DNA of 64,000 bases from Bacteroidota bacterium (GCA_027484685.1 JAIXSO010000003.1:48375-112374), one strand, 5' to 3'; counted from the first letter of the stretch, positions 38,001-47,034 are shown. Notes: generated from the letters alone by a model not told the origin. A program made the numbers and translations.

Positions 38001-39353
38001 TTAATTTCTAAGCCATGCTTCCGGATTTAACGCCTGTTTTGATTTGAAAATTTCGAAATGAAGTTCTGTTTTTTGCTCAAAATCGTTGGTAAACACAGTA
38101 GCTAGTATATCACCCGCATTTATTTCCTGACCAATTTTTACCTGAACATCTTGCAGTTTAGCATATACCGTAAAATACTCACCATGCTTAACCAAAATAA
38201 TTTTTTCCATTCCAGGAACTTCAAAAATGGCTTTTACTTTTCCTTTGAAAACACATTTAACTTGGGTTTGCTTTTTACAAGCTATGTTTACGCCATTATT
38301 AGTAGTTCTAACTGCCTTTAAAGTTGGGTGTTGGTGTGTACCAAAACCTTCGGCTATGTAACCATTATTAACAGGCCAAGGCAAACGGTTTTTCATACCT
38401 TCAAAATCATTACTGGCTTTTAAATCATCAGGCGAAAGATTGGTAGTTGGCACTTTTTTAGGCTCGGGCTTAGTAACAATTCCTTTCTTTTTGTTTTCTG
38501 CAATTAATTTTGCTCTTGCTTTGGCTGCTTTTTCTTCGGCTATTCTTCTGCGTTCCTCTTCACGTTTGCGAGCTTCTTCAATTTCTTTTTGAATTAAATC
38601 GGCAATTTTTTGAGTAAGTTTTTGATAGTTTTTTTCATTTTGAGCCAACTCTTCTTGCAATTCTTTTTGTTTTTGTTGCAATGAAGTAAGCACTTTTGTT
38701 TCTACCTTTTTATCTTCCTCTAACTCCTTTTTTTCACCTTCTTTTACTGAGTAAAGCTGCTCACTTTGTTTTTTTATGTGCAACATATTATTCACTTCGG
38801 CTTCTATCGATTTTTGAATATTAACAATCAAGCGCGCTTGCATTTGCTTGTATTCCGAAAGTTTGTTTAAATATTTTATGCGTTTGTAAGCATCGTTAAA
38901 ACCTTCGGCATTAAATAAAAAAGCCAAATCGTTTACATTGCTTTTACTTTTGTAAATAAGCACCATATTTTTAGCATAATCGGCTTTCAAACGCTTTAAT
39001 TGTGCATTTAAAGTATCAATAGTTCGCTTACTTTCATCTACCTCTACCGATATTTCAAAAATTTCTTGGCCAATATTATTAATAACCTTTTCGCGGGTTT
39101 TTATTTGTGCATTTATGGCTTTAAGCTGAGTAAGTTTGGTGTTTTCCTTTTCTTTGGTTTCGGCTATTACTTTTTTAGTTTCGCCAATGCGCGCCAATAG
39201 ATTTTTACGTTCGTTTTCTAATTGTTTGCGCTTTTGTGTGGTTTTTTGTGCTACCACTATTTGAGTAAAAAAGGCAAATATTACAAGCAGTAAAAAAGGT
39301 TTACTACTGGCAAAAATTTTAATAAGTAATGGTTTTATAACTAGCTGGTACAC
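38001..39353 (-). CDS. EnvC-like murein hydrolase activator, M23 peptidase family
   Basis: About 450 residues. Signal sequence (FLLLVIFAFFTQIVVAQ), a long charged coiled coil (residues about 45-290, with an EEARKREEERRR stretch), then a degenerate LytM/M23 domain (LPWPVNNGYIAEGFGTHQHP, TNNGVNIAC, VKHGEYFTVYAKLQDV, LHFEIFKSKQALNPEAWL). The layout matches EnvC, which activates amidases that split septal peptidoglycan. The classical zinc ligands look incomplete (the HxH ending is LHFEIF), supporting an activator role. The start is uncertain: GTG at 39353 or TTG at 39386; both overlap the DUF4292 gene. Confidence 0.85.
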   Translation of the reverse strand: MYQLVIKPLLIKIFASSKPFLLLVIFAFFTQIVVAQKTTQKRKQLENERKNLLARIGETKKVIAETKEKENTKLTQLKAINAQIKTREKVINNIGQEIFEISVEVDESKRTIDTLNAQLKRLKADYAKNMVLIYKSKSNVNDLAFLFNAEGFNDAYKRIKYLNKLSEYKQMQARLIVNIQKSIEAEVNNMLHIKKQSEQLYSVKEGEKKELEEDKKVETKVLTSLQQKQKELQEELAQNEKNYQKLTQKIADLIQKEIEEARKREEERRRIAEEKAAKARAKLIAENKKKGIVTKPEPKKVPTTNLSPDDLKASNDFEGMKNRLPWPVNNGYIAEGFGTHQHPTLKAVRTTNNGVNIACKKQTQVKCVFKGKVKAIFEVPGMEKIILVKHGEYFTVYAKLQDVQVKIGQEINAGDILATVFTNDFEQKTELHFEIFKSKQALNPEAWLRN

Positions 39354-40125
39354 GTATTTGAGGGTCTTTCTTTTTTTCGTATGCAAAATTGAATAGTTTC
39401 ATTAAGCAACCTAAATTTTTTTCTGCCCTAATGTTGATAGCTAGCTCACTTGGATAATAATTTGTACCATTTGCAGTATATTGATTGTACTTTACCTCAA
39501 AGTTTTGATTTTTAACTGCATCCTGCAATTGATTTGCTTCCAATTTGGCCACTTTGTTTTTGCCATAAAAACATTGTTGCGAAGCTCCTTCAACCAAAGT
39601 TTTTAAAATATATTGTGAAGCATTTGAATCAATTAAAGTGGTTCCAAGTGTTTGGTTAAAAAGCGCGTTTCCTAAGATTAAATTCTCTAAATTTTCGAAC
39701 TGTAAATTAGCTGAACTAAACTTTTTTAAATAATTGTAACTAGCTACTGTATTGGTTTTTTCTAAATGATTCAAAATTTGAATTTGTGTAGGTGTAATGT
39801 ACATTTTAGCTACCTCAATACCCAATAAATAAGTAGCTCTAATAAATATAAATTTACCTTTTTCCATCTCCAGTTGAATATCAAAATTATAGGTATTTTT
39901 ACCATCATTGTATTCGCACTCGCCTTTACAAGCTAAAAAATTGTAATTATTTTCTTGCTGTTTAATGTTGTTAAACAACAGACTATAATCATTTTTAACC
40001 TCGCCAGCTTTACCTTGAGTGGCAGTTGGTAAGGGTTTACCAATTCCTTTTTTTGATTTACAAGCCGATAAAAAAACAATGGCGGTTAATACTACAAAAC
40101 TTATTTTGATGATAGAAAATTTCAC
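39319..40125 (-). CDS. DUF4292 lipoprotein
   Basis: 268 residues starting with GTG. Lipoprotein signal with lipobox LSAC (Cys near residue 22), then KSKKG. The body resembles the Bacteroidota DUF4292 family (LolA/LppX-like fold by general knowledge; for example FIFIRATYLLGIEVAKMYIT). It overlaps the 5' end of the EnvC-like gene, a pairing common in Bacteroidota, pointing to an envelope role. Confidence 0.82.
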   Translation of the reverse strand: MKFSIIKISFVVLTAIVFLSACKSKKGIGKPLPTATQGKAGEVKNDYSLLFNNIKQQENNYNFLACKGECEYNDGKNTYNFDIQLEMEKGKFIFIRATYLLGIEVAKMYITPTQIQILNHLEKTNTVASYNYLKKFSSANLQFENLENLILGNALFNQTLGTTLIDSNASQYILKTLVEGASQQCFYGKNKVAKLEANQLQDAVKNQNFEVKYNQYTANGTNYYPSELAINIRAEKNLGCLMKLFNFAYEKKKDPQIRVPASYKTITY

Positions 40126-40244
40126 TTTTAGATTTTATTTGCAGCAAATATGGTTTTAAGCTAATTAATATAAAAATTTGTTTTTCTAAATTAGTAAATA
40201 GCTTTCAAAATTACTTTTACTATATTTGAATTTTAAAACATAAT

Positions 40245-40481
40245 ATGACTAACGCAGCACTTAAAAAAAAACTTTATAAAACCATTGACGACATTAAAGA
40301 CAATGCAATATTAGAGGCTGTTTACACCATTTTAAAATCAAAAAGTAGTGCCAAAAAAGCTATTGTTCCTATGACAGAAGCTGAGTTTTTAAAAAGGAAT
40401 TCTGCATCGCAAAAAGATATCAAAAATGGCAATTTGGTTACGCATACATCTTTGAAAAAACAGTTTTCAAAATCAAAATGA
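40245..40481 (+). CDS. Antitoxin-like small protein of a ParE/RelE system
   Basis: 78 residues, Lys-rich, helical N-terminal half (LKKKLYKTIDDIKDNAILEA) and a disordered-looking tail (EFLKRNSASQKDIKNG). Its stop overlaps the start codon of the following toxin-like frame as ATGA, the usual arrangement in toxin-antitoxin operons. A TATATTTG -7-like box lies at 40221-40228. The type is judged by the partner, not by its own family. Confidence 0.7.
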   Translation: MTNAALKKKLYKTIDDIKDNAILEAVYTILKSKSSAKKAIVPMTEAEFLKRNSASQKDIKNGNLVTHTSLKKQFSKSK

Positions 40482-40795
40482 AAAAACGGCAAATTCTTTG
40501 GACGGTATTTGCATCCAATTGTCTTGTAGAAATTTATGAATACTTACTAGAAGAGTCAAAATCTGAAACTGTAGCCAATAATTATTGCCTAAAACTTTTA
40601 TAAAGTGTTGAATTTTTAGCATCTCAACCCGAGGCAGGACAAGTTGAACCTTTATTGCAAAAATTAAATCAAAATAGTAGATATATTATAGAAGGGAATT
40701 ATAAAATAATTTACCAATACAATGGTAATGAAATAATTATTACTGATGTATTTCATTCAAAACAAAATCCCAAAAAAAATAAAAACACGAAATAA
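40478..40795 (+). pseudogene. ParE/RelE-family toxin interrupted by an in-frame stop
   Basis: Reading from ATG 40478 gives 41 residues, then TAA at 40601-40603, then a continuous frame to TAA at 40795 (105 residues plus the internal stop). After the stop one sees SVEFLASQPEAGQVEPLL, YIIEGNYKIIYQYNGNEI and DVFHSKQNP, the conserved core of ParE-like mRNA-interferase/gyrase toxins. There is no frameshift, only one nonsense codon in LKLL-stop-SVEFL. The toxin is therefore probably inactive while the antitoxin is kept. Confidence 0.82.
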
Positions 40796-40813
40796 AAAAA
40801 TCAAATAAATCAA

Positions 40814-41476
40814 ATGTCGAGCCACCACATAGTTAGAGACGAACAAGAACCAGCACTAATAATTGCAAACGGACAAAGTTGTAGCTTTGAGCTAATGGGA
40901 CAATTACTAGAATGGAGCCCAGTAGTTATGGTGCTTGATGGTGCCATTCATCGTGTACTAGAACTTGGAATAAAAATAGATGTGGTTCTTGGCGATTTTG
41001 ATAAAACAGAGAATTGGGAAGAACTTTTAGCCAACCAACAGCCTGTAGAAGTGGTTCATACTCCTGATCAAAACAAAACCGATTTGGAAAAAGGATTGGA
41101 TTATCTAATAGCCAAAGGCCATAAAGCAGTAAACATTCTTTGGGCTACAGGAAAACGAGCAGATCATGCCATAAATAATTTGAGTACTTTGGTAAAATAT
41201 AAAAAACAAATTACCATAGTAATGCTTGATGACCACTCGCGTATTTTTAACCTACCCACTCATTTTACCAAATGGTATCCAGCTAATTATAATATATCGC
41301 TTATTCCTTTGGGAAGCGTTCATGGATTAACAACTACAGGTTTACAGTACAATTTAAATAACGAAGATTTGCACCTGGGGCAGCGCACTAGCAGCAGTAA
41401 TAAAACCCAAGAAGACGGATTGGTTACCATTCATTTTGAATCAGGAAACTTGCTATTAATGGAATGTAACGATTAG
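40814..41476 (+). CDS. Thiamine pyrophosphokinase
   Basis: 220 residues. It transfers pyrophosphate from ATP to thiamine, giving thiamine diphosphate, the cofactor of the E1 enzyme at 30518. Visible motifs: VVMVLDGAIHRVLELG, VLGDFDK (usually GDxDS; here Lys follows), DQNKTDLEKGLDYL and the signature ATGKRADHAINNL. It starts 18 nt after the broken toxin gene. Confidence 0.88.
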   Translation: MSSHHIVRDEQEPALIIANGQSCSFELMGQLLEWSPVVMVLDGAIHRVLELGIKIDVVLGDFDKTENWEELLANQQPVEVVHTPDQNKTDLEKGLDYLIAKGHKAVNILWATGKRADHAINNLSTLVKYKKQITIVMLDDHSRIFNLPTHFTKWYPANYNISLIPLGSVHGLTTTGLQYNLNNEDLHLGQRTSSSNKTQEDGLVTIHFESGNLLLMECND

Positions 41477-41518
41477 ATTACCAATAAATTAAAACATAAC
41501 CTATCTAGTTCAATTAAG

Positions 41519-41581
41519 CGAAATACATTTCGACTTCGCTCAATGTCCGCGGTCGTTGAGCCAAGTCCGAAAGCTTTCGGA
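41519..41581. repeat. Interspersed palindromic element
   Basis: In the 234 bp gap between thiN-like and oxygenase genes: CGAAAT-AC-ATTTCG (41519-41532), then a 12 bp inverted repeat GACTTCGCTCAA (41532-41543) with TTGAGCCAAGTC (41556-41567, one mismatch), then a perfect 16 bp palindrome TCCGAAAGCTTTCGGA (41566-41581). Motifs of the TTCGACTTCGCTCAA type are, as I recall, scattered through many Bacteroidota genomes as small REP-like elements. Only one copy is in this window. Confidence 0.6.
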
Positions 41582-41710
41582 CGAAACGAATATCAATATA
41601 AGTTAAAGAGCTTGACTAAACAACATTGAAATCACAACCATAAATTTACAAAATTTTATTTAGAAATATTCTAAACAACTAATACATTTGCCCAAAACAC
41701 GAAATTGATA

Positions 41711-42499
41711 ATGAAATTAGTAAACAGTAATTTATTTAATGCTGAAAGCATTGAAAAAATGCGTGATGAGTTTAACAATGCCAAGCCTTATCGCCATTTG
41801 GTAATTGACAACTTTCTAAATGCCGAAACAGCCGAATTTATATTTAATAATTTTCCGAAGGAAGATGTATTTAACAAAAAATATAAAGGTGTAAACGAGT
41901 TTAAGGCAGAAGGTTCAAATTTTGAAGATTTTCCGGAAGTGTTTACCCAAATGCGTCAAGAATTGCACAGCAAAGAATGGTGCGAAATAATGAGCAAAAT
42001 TACTGGTATTGATGCTTTATTTTCGGTTGAAGATGCTTTAGGAGGCGGTTTACACCAAGGCGGAAATGGCAGTTTTTTAGATATTCATATCGACTTTAAT
42101 ATTCATGCAGATAGAGGAATCCATAGACGTATAAATTTACTAATTTTCTTTAATAAAGATTGGAAAGAAGAATATGGAGGACATACCGAACTTTGGAATG
42201 CCGATATGACCCATTTGGATAAAAAAGTTTTTCCGGCTATGAACCGTTGCTTAATATTTGAAACCAACGAAATAAGCTACCACGGTTACGATAAAATTAA
42301 ACTACCTGAAGGTGTTAGCCGCAAATCGTTTTACGCTTATTACTACACCGAACTAAGAGGTGACGCAGCAAAATACCACGATACCGTATTTAAAGCTCGC
42401 CCTACAGATAGCGCAGCAAAAAAAGCTTTAACACCAATAAAAGAAGGTGCAAAAAACTTTATAAAACGTCAACTACGAAAAATGGGTATTACATTTTAA
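41711..42499 (+). CDS. 2-oxoglutarate/Fe(II)-dependent oxygenase
   Basis: 262 residues from ATG 41711 (an upstream TTG is not needed). Prolyl 4-hydroxylase-like fold: facial triad HxD in DIHIDFN near residues 125-127 and a distal His in SYHGYDK near residue 191, with the 2OG-binding Arg in SRKSFYAYYYTE. The C-terminal 40 residues are basic (FIKRQLRKMG). It probably hydroxylates a protein or glycan substrate; several members sit in surface polysaccharide loci. Substrate unknown. Confidence 0.88.
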   Translation: MKLVNSNLFNAESIEKMRDEFNNAKPYRHLVIDNFLNAETAEFIFNNFPKEDVFNKKYKGVNEFKAEGSNFEDFPEVFTQMRQELHSKEWCEIMSKITGIDALFSVEDALGGGLHQGGNGSFLDIHIDFNIHADRGIHRRINLLIFFNKDWKEEYGGHTELWNADMTHLDKKVFPAMNRCLIFETNEISYHGYDKIKLPEGVSRKSFYAYYYTELRGDAAKYHDTVFKARPTDSAAKKALTPIKEGAKNFIKRQLRKMGITF

Positions 42500-42505
42500 A
42501 CAATT

Positions 42506-42534
42506 AAAAAAAGCTCCTAAATGGAGCTTTTTTT
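42506..42534. terminator. Bidirectional intrinsic terminator
   Basis: 12 bp perfect inverted repeat (AAAAAAAGCTCC with GGAGCTTTTTTT), 5 nt loop, between the oxygenase gene and the convergent DUF962 gene. Confidence 0.9.
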
Positions 42535-42547
42535 TGATATTCAACAA

Positions 42548-42874
42548 CTACTCTTCTTCTTTTTTTGCAACAAAACTTTGTTTTCCGCCTAAAATATCAA
42601 AGTATAACCAAAAATCGGAAACCAAACTATACCAAGGATATTGGAAAGTAGCAGGCTTATTTTTTTCGAAAAAAAAATGACCACTCCACGCAAAGCCATA
42701 ACCAACTATAGGGCACAAGATCATAAACGAAATTTTATGAAATAAAAATGCGCCAAAAAACACAAAGAAAAACAAGCTAGTACCTACAAAATGTAGGATG
42801 CGGCAAGTTGTATTTTGATGTTGACTTAAGTAAAAAGGATAAAATTCTTTTAAGGATGTGTATTTCTTTTCCAT
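42548..42874 (-). CDS. DUF962/Mpo1-like membrane protein
   Basis: 108 residues. Start SLKEFYPFYLSQHQN, then CRILHFVGT, two hydrophobic hairpins (LFFFVFFGAFLF, MILCPIVGYGFAWSGHF) and the family block EKNKPATFQYPWYSLVSDF. Mpo1/DUF962 proteins include an Fe-dependent 2-hydroxy fatty acid dioxygenase in yeast; the conserved His residues (H19 and others) are present. The bacterial role is not established. Confidence 0.85.
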   Translation of the reverse strand: MEKKYTSLKEFYPFYLSQHQNTTCRILHFVGTSLFFFVFFGAFLFHKISFMILCPIVGYGFAWSGHFFFEKNKPATFQYPWYSLVSDFWLYFDILGGKQSFVAKKEEE

Positions 42875-43010
42875 ATATTAAATGCTTGTGCAACAATAAA
42901 ACTAAAAATGAATAATATTAGTTGACTAATTTATTAATTGAAATTTGATTTTGATTTTGAATAAAAAACTTAAATTGCTGCCATAAAATTAACATAAATA
43001 TTTTTAAAAA

Positions 43011-43391
43011 ATGAACTTTCCAGAAAATTTAAAATACACCAAAGACCACGAGTGGGTGAGCGTAGAGGGTAATGTAGCAACAATTGGAATTACCGATTTT
43101 GCTCAAAAAGAATTAGGCGATATAGTATATGTAGATATTCCGAGTAAAGGTAAAACTATTGCTAAAGACGAAGTTTTTGGAACAGTAGAAGCAGTAAAAA
43201 CAGTTTCTGACTTATTTATGCCACTTTCTGGCGAAGTTATTGAGTTAAATGCAGATTTAGATGCAGCTCCAGAAAATGTAAATAACGATGCTTATGGCAC
43301 AGGTTGGATGATTAAAGCAACAATTACCAATCCGGCTGAAATAGATGAATTATTAGATGCTACTGCTTACAAGCAATTAATTAATGCATAA
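43011..43391 (+). CDS. gcvH: Glycine cleavage system H protein
   Basis: 126 residues, normal length. It shuttles the methylamine group of glycine on lipoyl-lysine between the P, T and L proteins. The lipoyl lysine is K63 in [12 protein letters not shown]; the start YTKDHEWV and the C-terminal GTGWMIKA fit the family. The last 8 nt overlap the start of the next gene. Other gcv genes are not in the window. Confidence 0.97.
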   Translation: MNFPENLKYTKDHEWVSVEGNVATIGITDFAQKELGDIVYVDIPSKGKTIAKDEVFGTVEAVKTVSDLFMPLSGEVIELNADLDAAPENVNNDAYGTGWMIKATITNPAEIDELLDATAYKQLINA

Positions 43392-44469
43392 TAATTTAAA
43401 TAATATTACTAATGCCTTATTTAACAATTGGTTAAATAAGGCATTTTTATTTACTGCAAAGCAATATTTAGCAATTGTAGTTTTATTTTTTGCTACGCAA
43501 AGTATTACTGCGCAAAACAGAAATTATTTAGGTAAAAACCTAAGTGTTTCATTTAATACCCAATCGTTATCGCGTTTAAAGAATAGTGATTCGTTACTTG
43601 ACGATAAGTATAATTTTAGGTTCAGTCAATTTTCTATTGGTTATAAACACGAGTTATACTCAAAAATAAATGCCAAAAACAATACATTAACATTTAGCCA
43701 AATTAGTGTATTACCTGCTTTGCAAGTTGGTAAAGCAAGTTTTGGTGCCAATAATTTAGATAGAACTTTAATTAACTTAAAGCTTTCGCTATTAGGTATT
43801 TTTCACACATCGGCTAAAAATACTTTTTTAGTGACTGCTACTACTTTTGCCAACGAAGATGAATACACCCTGCCTGATGCTACATTGCGATATGCGGGTA
43901 TTTTTTTATACAATCGCAAAGTAAACAATAAATTTTCGTACCGAGTAGGTGCTACTTTTACTTACTTATTTGGCGAACCTTTACTTTTACCTGTATTAGG
44001 GTTTAGGTATCAAACTAGTAAAAAATCAATGTTGAACGTAAATTTACCTTATAGCTTAAATTGGAGAAAACAAACCAAAATTCAGCAATTGTTTTATGGT
44101 TTTTCATTAAAACCAAATGGAGGAATTAACCAATATCAAAACAAATTAAGCGTAGATACTACCAATCAAACTTTAATGCTAAGGCGCAGAAATGTAGTAC
44201 TTACAGCCGATTTAAGATGGGTAAATCAAAAAGGTGCATTATTATTTCAATTAGGTGTAAACCTCAATCCTAAAGTTCAATTTACACAGCAAAACGATAA
44301 TGAAGTAGTAAATAATTTTAAGTTCAATGGTAGCAATAGCCTTTTTGCTAACGTAACTTATATATGGTTTTTAGGACCTGATAAAAGAAAAGCTACTACA
44401 AATAAAAATGCTGATTTACAAAACATTACAGAAGACGAAGTAATTGATAATTCGTGGCTAGATTTTTAA
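43384..44469 (+). CDS. Outer-membrane-type protein with unusual 5' region
   Basis: 361 residues. Signal peptide ([17 protein letters not shown]) preceded by an atypical 26-residue extension. The body is rich in alternating aromatic/polar strands, ends in a disordered tail and resembles a beta-barrel. The only possible ATG is at 43384, overlapping the gcvH stop. A 15 bp terminator-like hairpin (43411-43445) lies inside codons 10-21. Either translation is coupled to gcvH and melts the hairpin, or the real start is a non-ATG codon after it. Family unknown. Confidence 0.7.
   Translation: MHNNLNNITNALFNNWLNKAFLFTAKQYLAIVVLFFATQSITAQNRNYLGKNLSVSFNTQSLSRLKNSDSLLDDKYNFRFSQFSIGYKHELYSKINAKNNTLTFSQISVLPALQVGKASFGANNLDRTLINLKLSLLGIFHTSAKNTFLVTATTFANEDEYTLPDATLRYAGIFLYNRKVNNKFSYRVGATFTYLFGEPLLLPVLGFRYQTSKKSMLNVNLPYSLNWRKQTKIQQLFYGFSLKPNGGINQYQNKLSVDTTNQTLMLRRRNVVLTADLRWVNQKGALLFQLGVNLNPKVQFTQQNDNEVVNNFKFNGSNSLFANVTYIWFLGPDKRKATTNKNADLQNITEDEVIDNSWLDF
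43411..43448 (+). terminator. Intrinsic-terminator hairpin after gcvH, inside the next open frame
   Basis: 15 bp perfect inverted repeat (AATGCCTTATTTAAC with GTTAAATAAGGCATT), 5 nt loop, followed by TTTTT (43444-43448). It begins 20 nt after the gcvH stop, the normal distance for a gcvH terminator. Confidence 0.75.
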
Positions 44470-44532
44470 AAAAATAATAACATTAGTTTTAGTAAAAACA
44501 TTGCTAATATTGAGGCTAACAAAAACAACTGC

Positions 44533-45018
44533 ATGAACGATTGGTGGCAAATAATTAGTGTTACATTGGTAAGCACTATCAAATTTATTATAGGTTTAGC
44601 CATGGGCTTAGCTTATAATTTTAATGCTTTAACTTTTTATGCAACCACAGTTGGCGGTGGAATGATTGGCGTATTTGTGTACCTTTATCTTTGGGATTTT
44701 ATTTTACTTGTAAAAAAGAAAATTGTTAAACCCAAACCACATACAGTTCATATAAAAATTAATAAAAATATCCGCAGAATGGTTCATTTTTCAAGAACTT
44801 GGGGTATTTATGGCATTGCATTGGTAACACCCACCATTATTTCAATGCCAGTTGGCACTTTAATTTGCCGAGCTATTGAAAAAAACAAATGGCATATCAA
44901 ATTAGTCATGTTTATATCACTGAGTTTTTGGTCGGTTTTGATAATTGTATTACAAAAAATATTTGACTTGGATGTCCAATCATGGATCAACTCATTTTTA
45001 AATTTATTTAGAGCTTAA
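44533..45018 (+). CDS. Small integral membrane protein
   Basis: 161 residues. Four likely membrane segments (STIKFIIGLAMGLAYNF, GGGMIGVFVYLYLWDFILL, IALVTPTIISMPVGTLIC, LVMFISLSFWSVLIIVLQ) with a basic loop (KKKIVKPKPH) in the middle. No family recognised. It lies 63 nt after the previous gene and 21 nt before the glycosyltransferase gene. Confidence 0.78.
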   Translation: MNDWWQIISVTLVSTIKFIIGLAMGLAYNFNALTFYATTVGGGMIGVFVYLYLWDFILLVKKKIVKPKPHTVHIKINKNIRRMVHFSRTWGIYGIALVTPTIISMPVGTLICRAIEKNKWHIKLVMFISLSFWSVLIIVLQKIFDLDVQSWINSFLNLFRA

Positions 45019-45039
45019 TTACTATTTTTTTATAAAATA

Positions 45040-46029
45040 ATGAAAGTACTTTATGCCATACAAGGCACAGGAAATGGGCATATTAGCCGTGCAAGAGAGG
45101 TAATTCCTTACTTAAAACAATACTGCGATTTAGATATATTAATTAGCGGAACTCAAGCCGATGTGCAATTACCATACGATATAAAATATAAGTTAAAAGG
45201 AGTAAGTTTTACTTTTGGTAAACAAGGCGGTATTGATATGGGAAATAGCATCAAAAACTTACACCCTATAAAATTTATTAAAGATATTTTTGAAATACCT
45301 GTTAAGGATTACGACTTAGTAATAAATGATTATGAGCCAATTAGTGCTTGGGCTTGTAAAATGCATGAAATAAATTGTGTGGCCATTAGCCATCAAGCTG
45401 CATTTTTAAGTGAACTTACTCCACGCGTAAAAAAGCGTGATAAATTTGCCGAAAAAGTACTAAAAAACTATGCCCCTTGTACCGATAAAATTGGTTTTCA
45501 TTTTGCTAAATACGATAGCTTTATACATACTCCTGTAATAAGAAGTGAGGTTAGACAAATGGAAATAACCAATAAAGGCCATATTTCGGTTTATTTACCT
45601 GCTTATGCCGATGAAATATTAATACAACATTTTACAAAAATAAAAGATGTAAAATTTGAGGTATTTAGCAAACACACAAAACAAGCTTATACCAATAAAA
45701 ACATTATAGTAAAACCTGTTTTAAATACCGATTTTATTAATAGCTTAGCTAGTAGCAATGGATTAATTACCAATGGTGGTTTTGAAAGCCCAGCTGAAGC
45801 AAGTTTTTTAAGTAAAAAAGTAATGTGCATTCCTATGGATAACCAATATGAGCAGAAGTGCAACGCAAAAGCCTTTAAACTTTTAGGTGGTACTAGGGTA
45901 AAAAAAATAGATGATACCTTTTATTCAAAAGTAGAAAATTGGCTAGACAATGGTAAAGCTATTGAAGTAAACTACAAAGACGAAACCAAAGATATTATTG
46001 AAAGTATTATTGGTAATTATAGTAAATAG
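45040..46029 (+). CDS. MurG/GT28-like glycosyltransferase
   Basis: 329 residues. GT-B fold: N-terminal VLYAIQGTGNGHISRAREV with the GxGHxxR motif, second-domain donor site NGLITNGGFESPAEASFLSKK and MPMDNQYEQ-like PMDNQYEQKCNA. It is of the family annotated as glycosyltransferase family protein near diacylglycerol glucosyltransferase and MurG. Donor and acceptor cannot be read. Its stop abuts the convergent TonB-like gene. Confidence 0.87.
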   Translation: MKVLYAIQGTGNGHISRAREVIPYLKQYCDLDILISGTQADVQLPYDIKYKLKGVSFTFGKQGGIDMGNSIKNLHPIKFIKDIFEIPVKDYDLVINDYEPISAWACKMHEINCVAISHQAAFLSELTPRVKKRDKFAEKVLKNYAPCTDKIGFHFAKYDSFIHTPVIRSEVRQMEITNKGHISVYLPAYADEILIQHFTKIKDVKFEVFSKHTKQAYTNKNIIVKPVLNTDFINSLASSNGLITNGGFESPAEASFLSKKVMCIPMDNQYEQKCNAKAFKLLGGTRVKKIDDTFYSKVENWLDNGKAIEVNYKDETKDIIESIIGNYSK

Positions 46030-46524
46030 TTAATTTAACCATTTATACAATAAAACGCCAACTACCACACCAACAGCAATACCAATATACCCTGCAACAT
46101 TAGCCCAATCACGCGATTTAGGTTTAACGGGCTTTGTATCATCATCTAATTGAAATACAACTGGTAAGGTAAAATAAACAGGAACCGCTCTTCCATCTTG
46201 CATGCCTGGCTTCCATTTGGGCATTGCTTTAATTACCCTTATCACTTCTTGGTTAAATGCTTCAGGAGTTTTACTTAATATTTCAATATGATCAGTGCTT
46301 CCATCAGTCATAATGGCAAAGCGAGCAATAACTTTACCTGAAATTCCATTTTCTTTTTCTTTAATTGGATAATTAACATTTCTGCTAATAAATTCATACA
46401 TGGCATTTTCACCACCTGGGTATTCTGGAGCAACTTCAACTTGAACAAAAATAGTAGGGTCATTAGTTTGGCCATTTACAAACTGAAAAGAGAAAAAGGC
46501 TAAAAGAAGTAATAATTTTTTCAT
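46030..46524 (-). CDS. TonB C-terminal domain protein with C-terminal membrane helix
   Basis: 164 residues. Signal peptide (FSFQFVNGQ), TonB C-terminal domain (FPGG-like YPGGENAMYEFI, KVIARFAIMTDGSTDHIEIL, MPKWKPGMQDGRAVPVYFTLP), then a hydrophobic helix at the very end (AGYIGIAVGVVVGVLLYKWL). Classic TonB has its membrane anchor at the N-terminus and a Pro-rich linker; both are absent here and the anchor is at the other end. It might be an exported TonB-domain protein instead of a TonB energy transducer. Confidence 0.87.
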   Translation of the reverse strand: MKKLLLLLAFFSFQFVNGQTNDPTIFVQVEVAPEYPGGENAMYEFISRNVNYPIKEKENGISGKVIARFAIMTDGSTDHIEILSKTPEAFNQEVIRVIKAMPKWKPGMQDGRAVPVYFTLPVVFQLDDDTKPVKPKSRDWANVAGYIGIAVGVVVGVLLYKWLN

Positions 46525-46567
46525 GGTGTGTTAAATTTAAATCTTGATTGATTTTATAAAAAAATCA

Positions 46568-46939
46568 CTATTTGTTATAATTAAAAACTATTGGGATAGT
46601 AAAATAAATTGGCACGGGTCTGCCATTTTGCATACCTGGAATCCATTTAGGCATTAGTTGAAATACTCTAACCGCCTCATCATTGAATGGTTTAGGTGTT
46701 TTACTTAACACTTCAATCTTATCTACTTTACCATCAGTCATAATAGCAAACCTTAGCATAACTTTTACCTCATTTATACTATCCTTTGCAAGAACTGGAT
46801 ATTTCATATTTTTCTCAACAAAGGCATACATAGAGTCAATACCTCCAGGAAAAGCGGGAGAATATTCTTTATCATCATTTGATTGCGCATTTACAAACTG
46901 AAAAGAGAAAAAGGCTAAAAAAAGTAATAATTTTTTCAT
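46568..46939 (-). CDS. TonB C-terminal domain protein, shorter paralogue
   Basis: 123 residues from ATG 46939 (the open frame's earlier start would add 9 residues before the signal peptide). Signal peptide almost identical to the neighbour (FFSFQFVNAQ), then FPGGIDSMYAFVEKNMKYP, KVMLRFAIMTDGKVDKIEVL and MPKWIPGMQNGRPVPIYFTI. It lacks the C-terminal membrane helix of the other copy. The pair arose by tandem duplication; this copy should be soluble in the periplasm. Confidence 0.87.
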   Translation of the reverse strand: MKKLLLFLAFFSFQFVNAQSNDDKEYSPAFPGGIDSMYAFVEKNMKYPVLAKDSINEVKVMLRFAIMTDGKVDKIEVLSKTPKPFNDEAVRVFQLMPKWIPGMQNGRPVPIYFTIPIVFNYNK

Positions 46940-47034
46940 GGTGTAAATAAAACAAACTTTAATCAATTTTTATAATAACTGAAGAATTTCATCAAATAAA
47001 TTATAAATCAAAATTTCCAAGCTTATAATAATTT

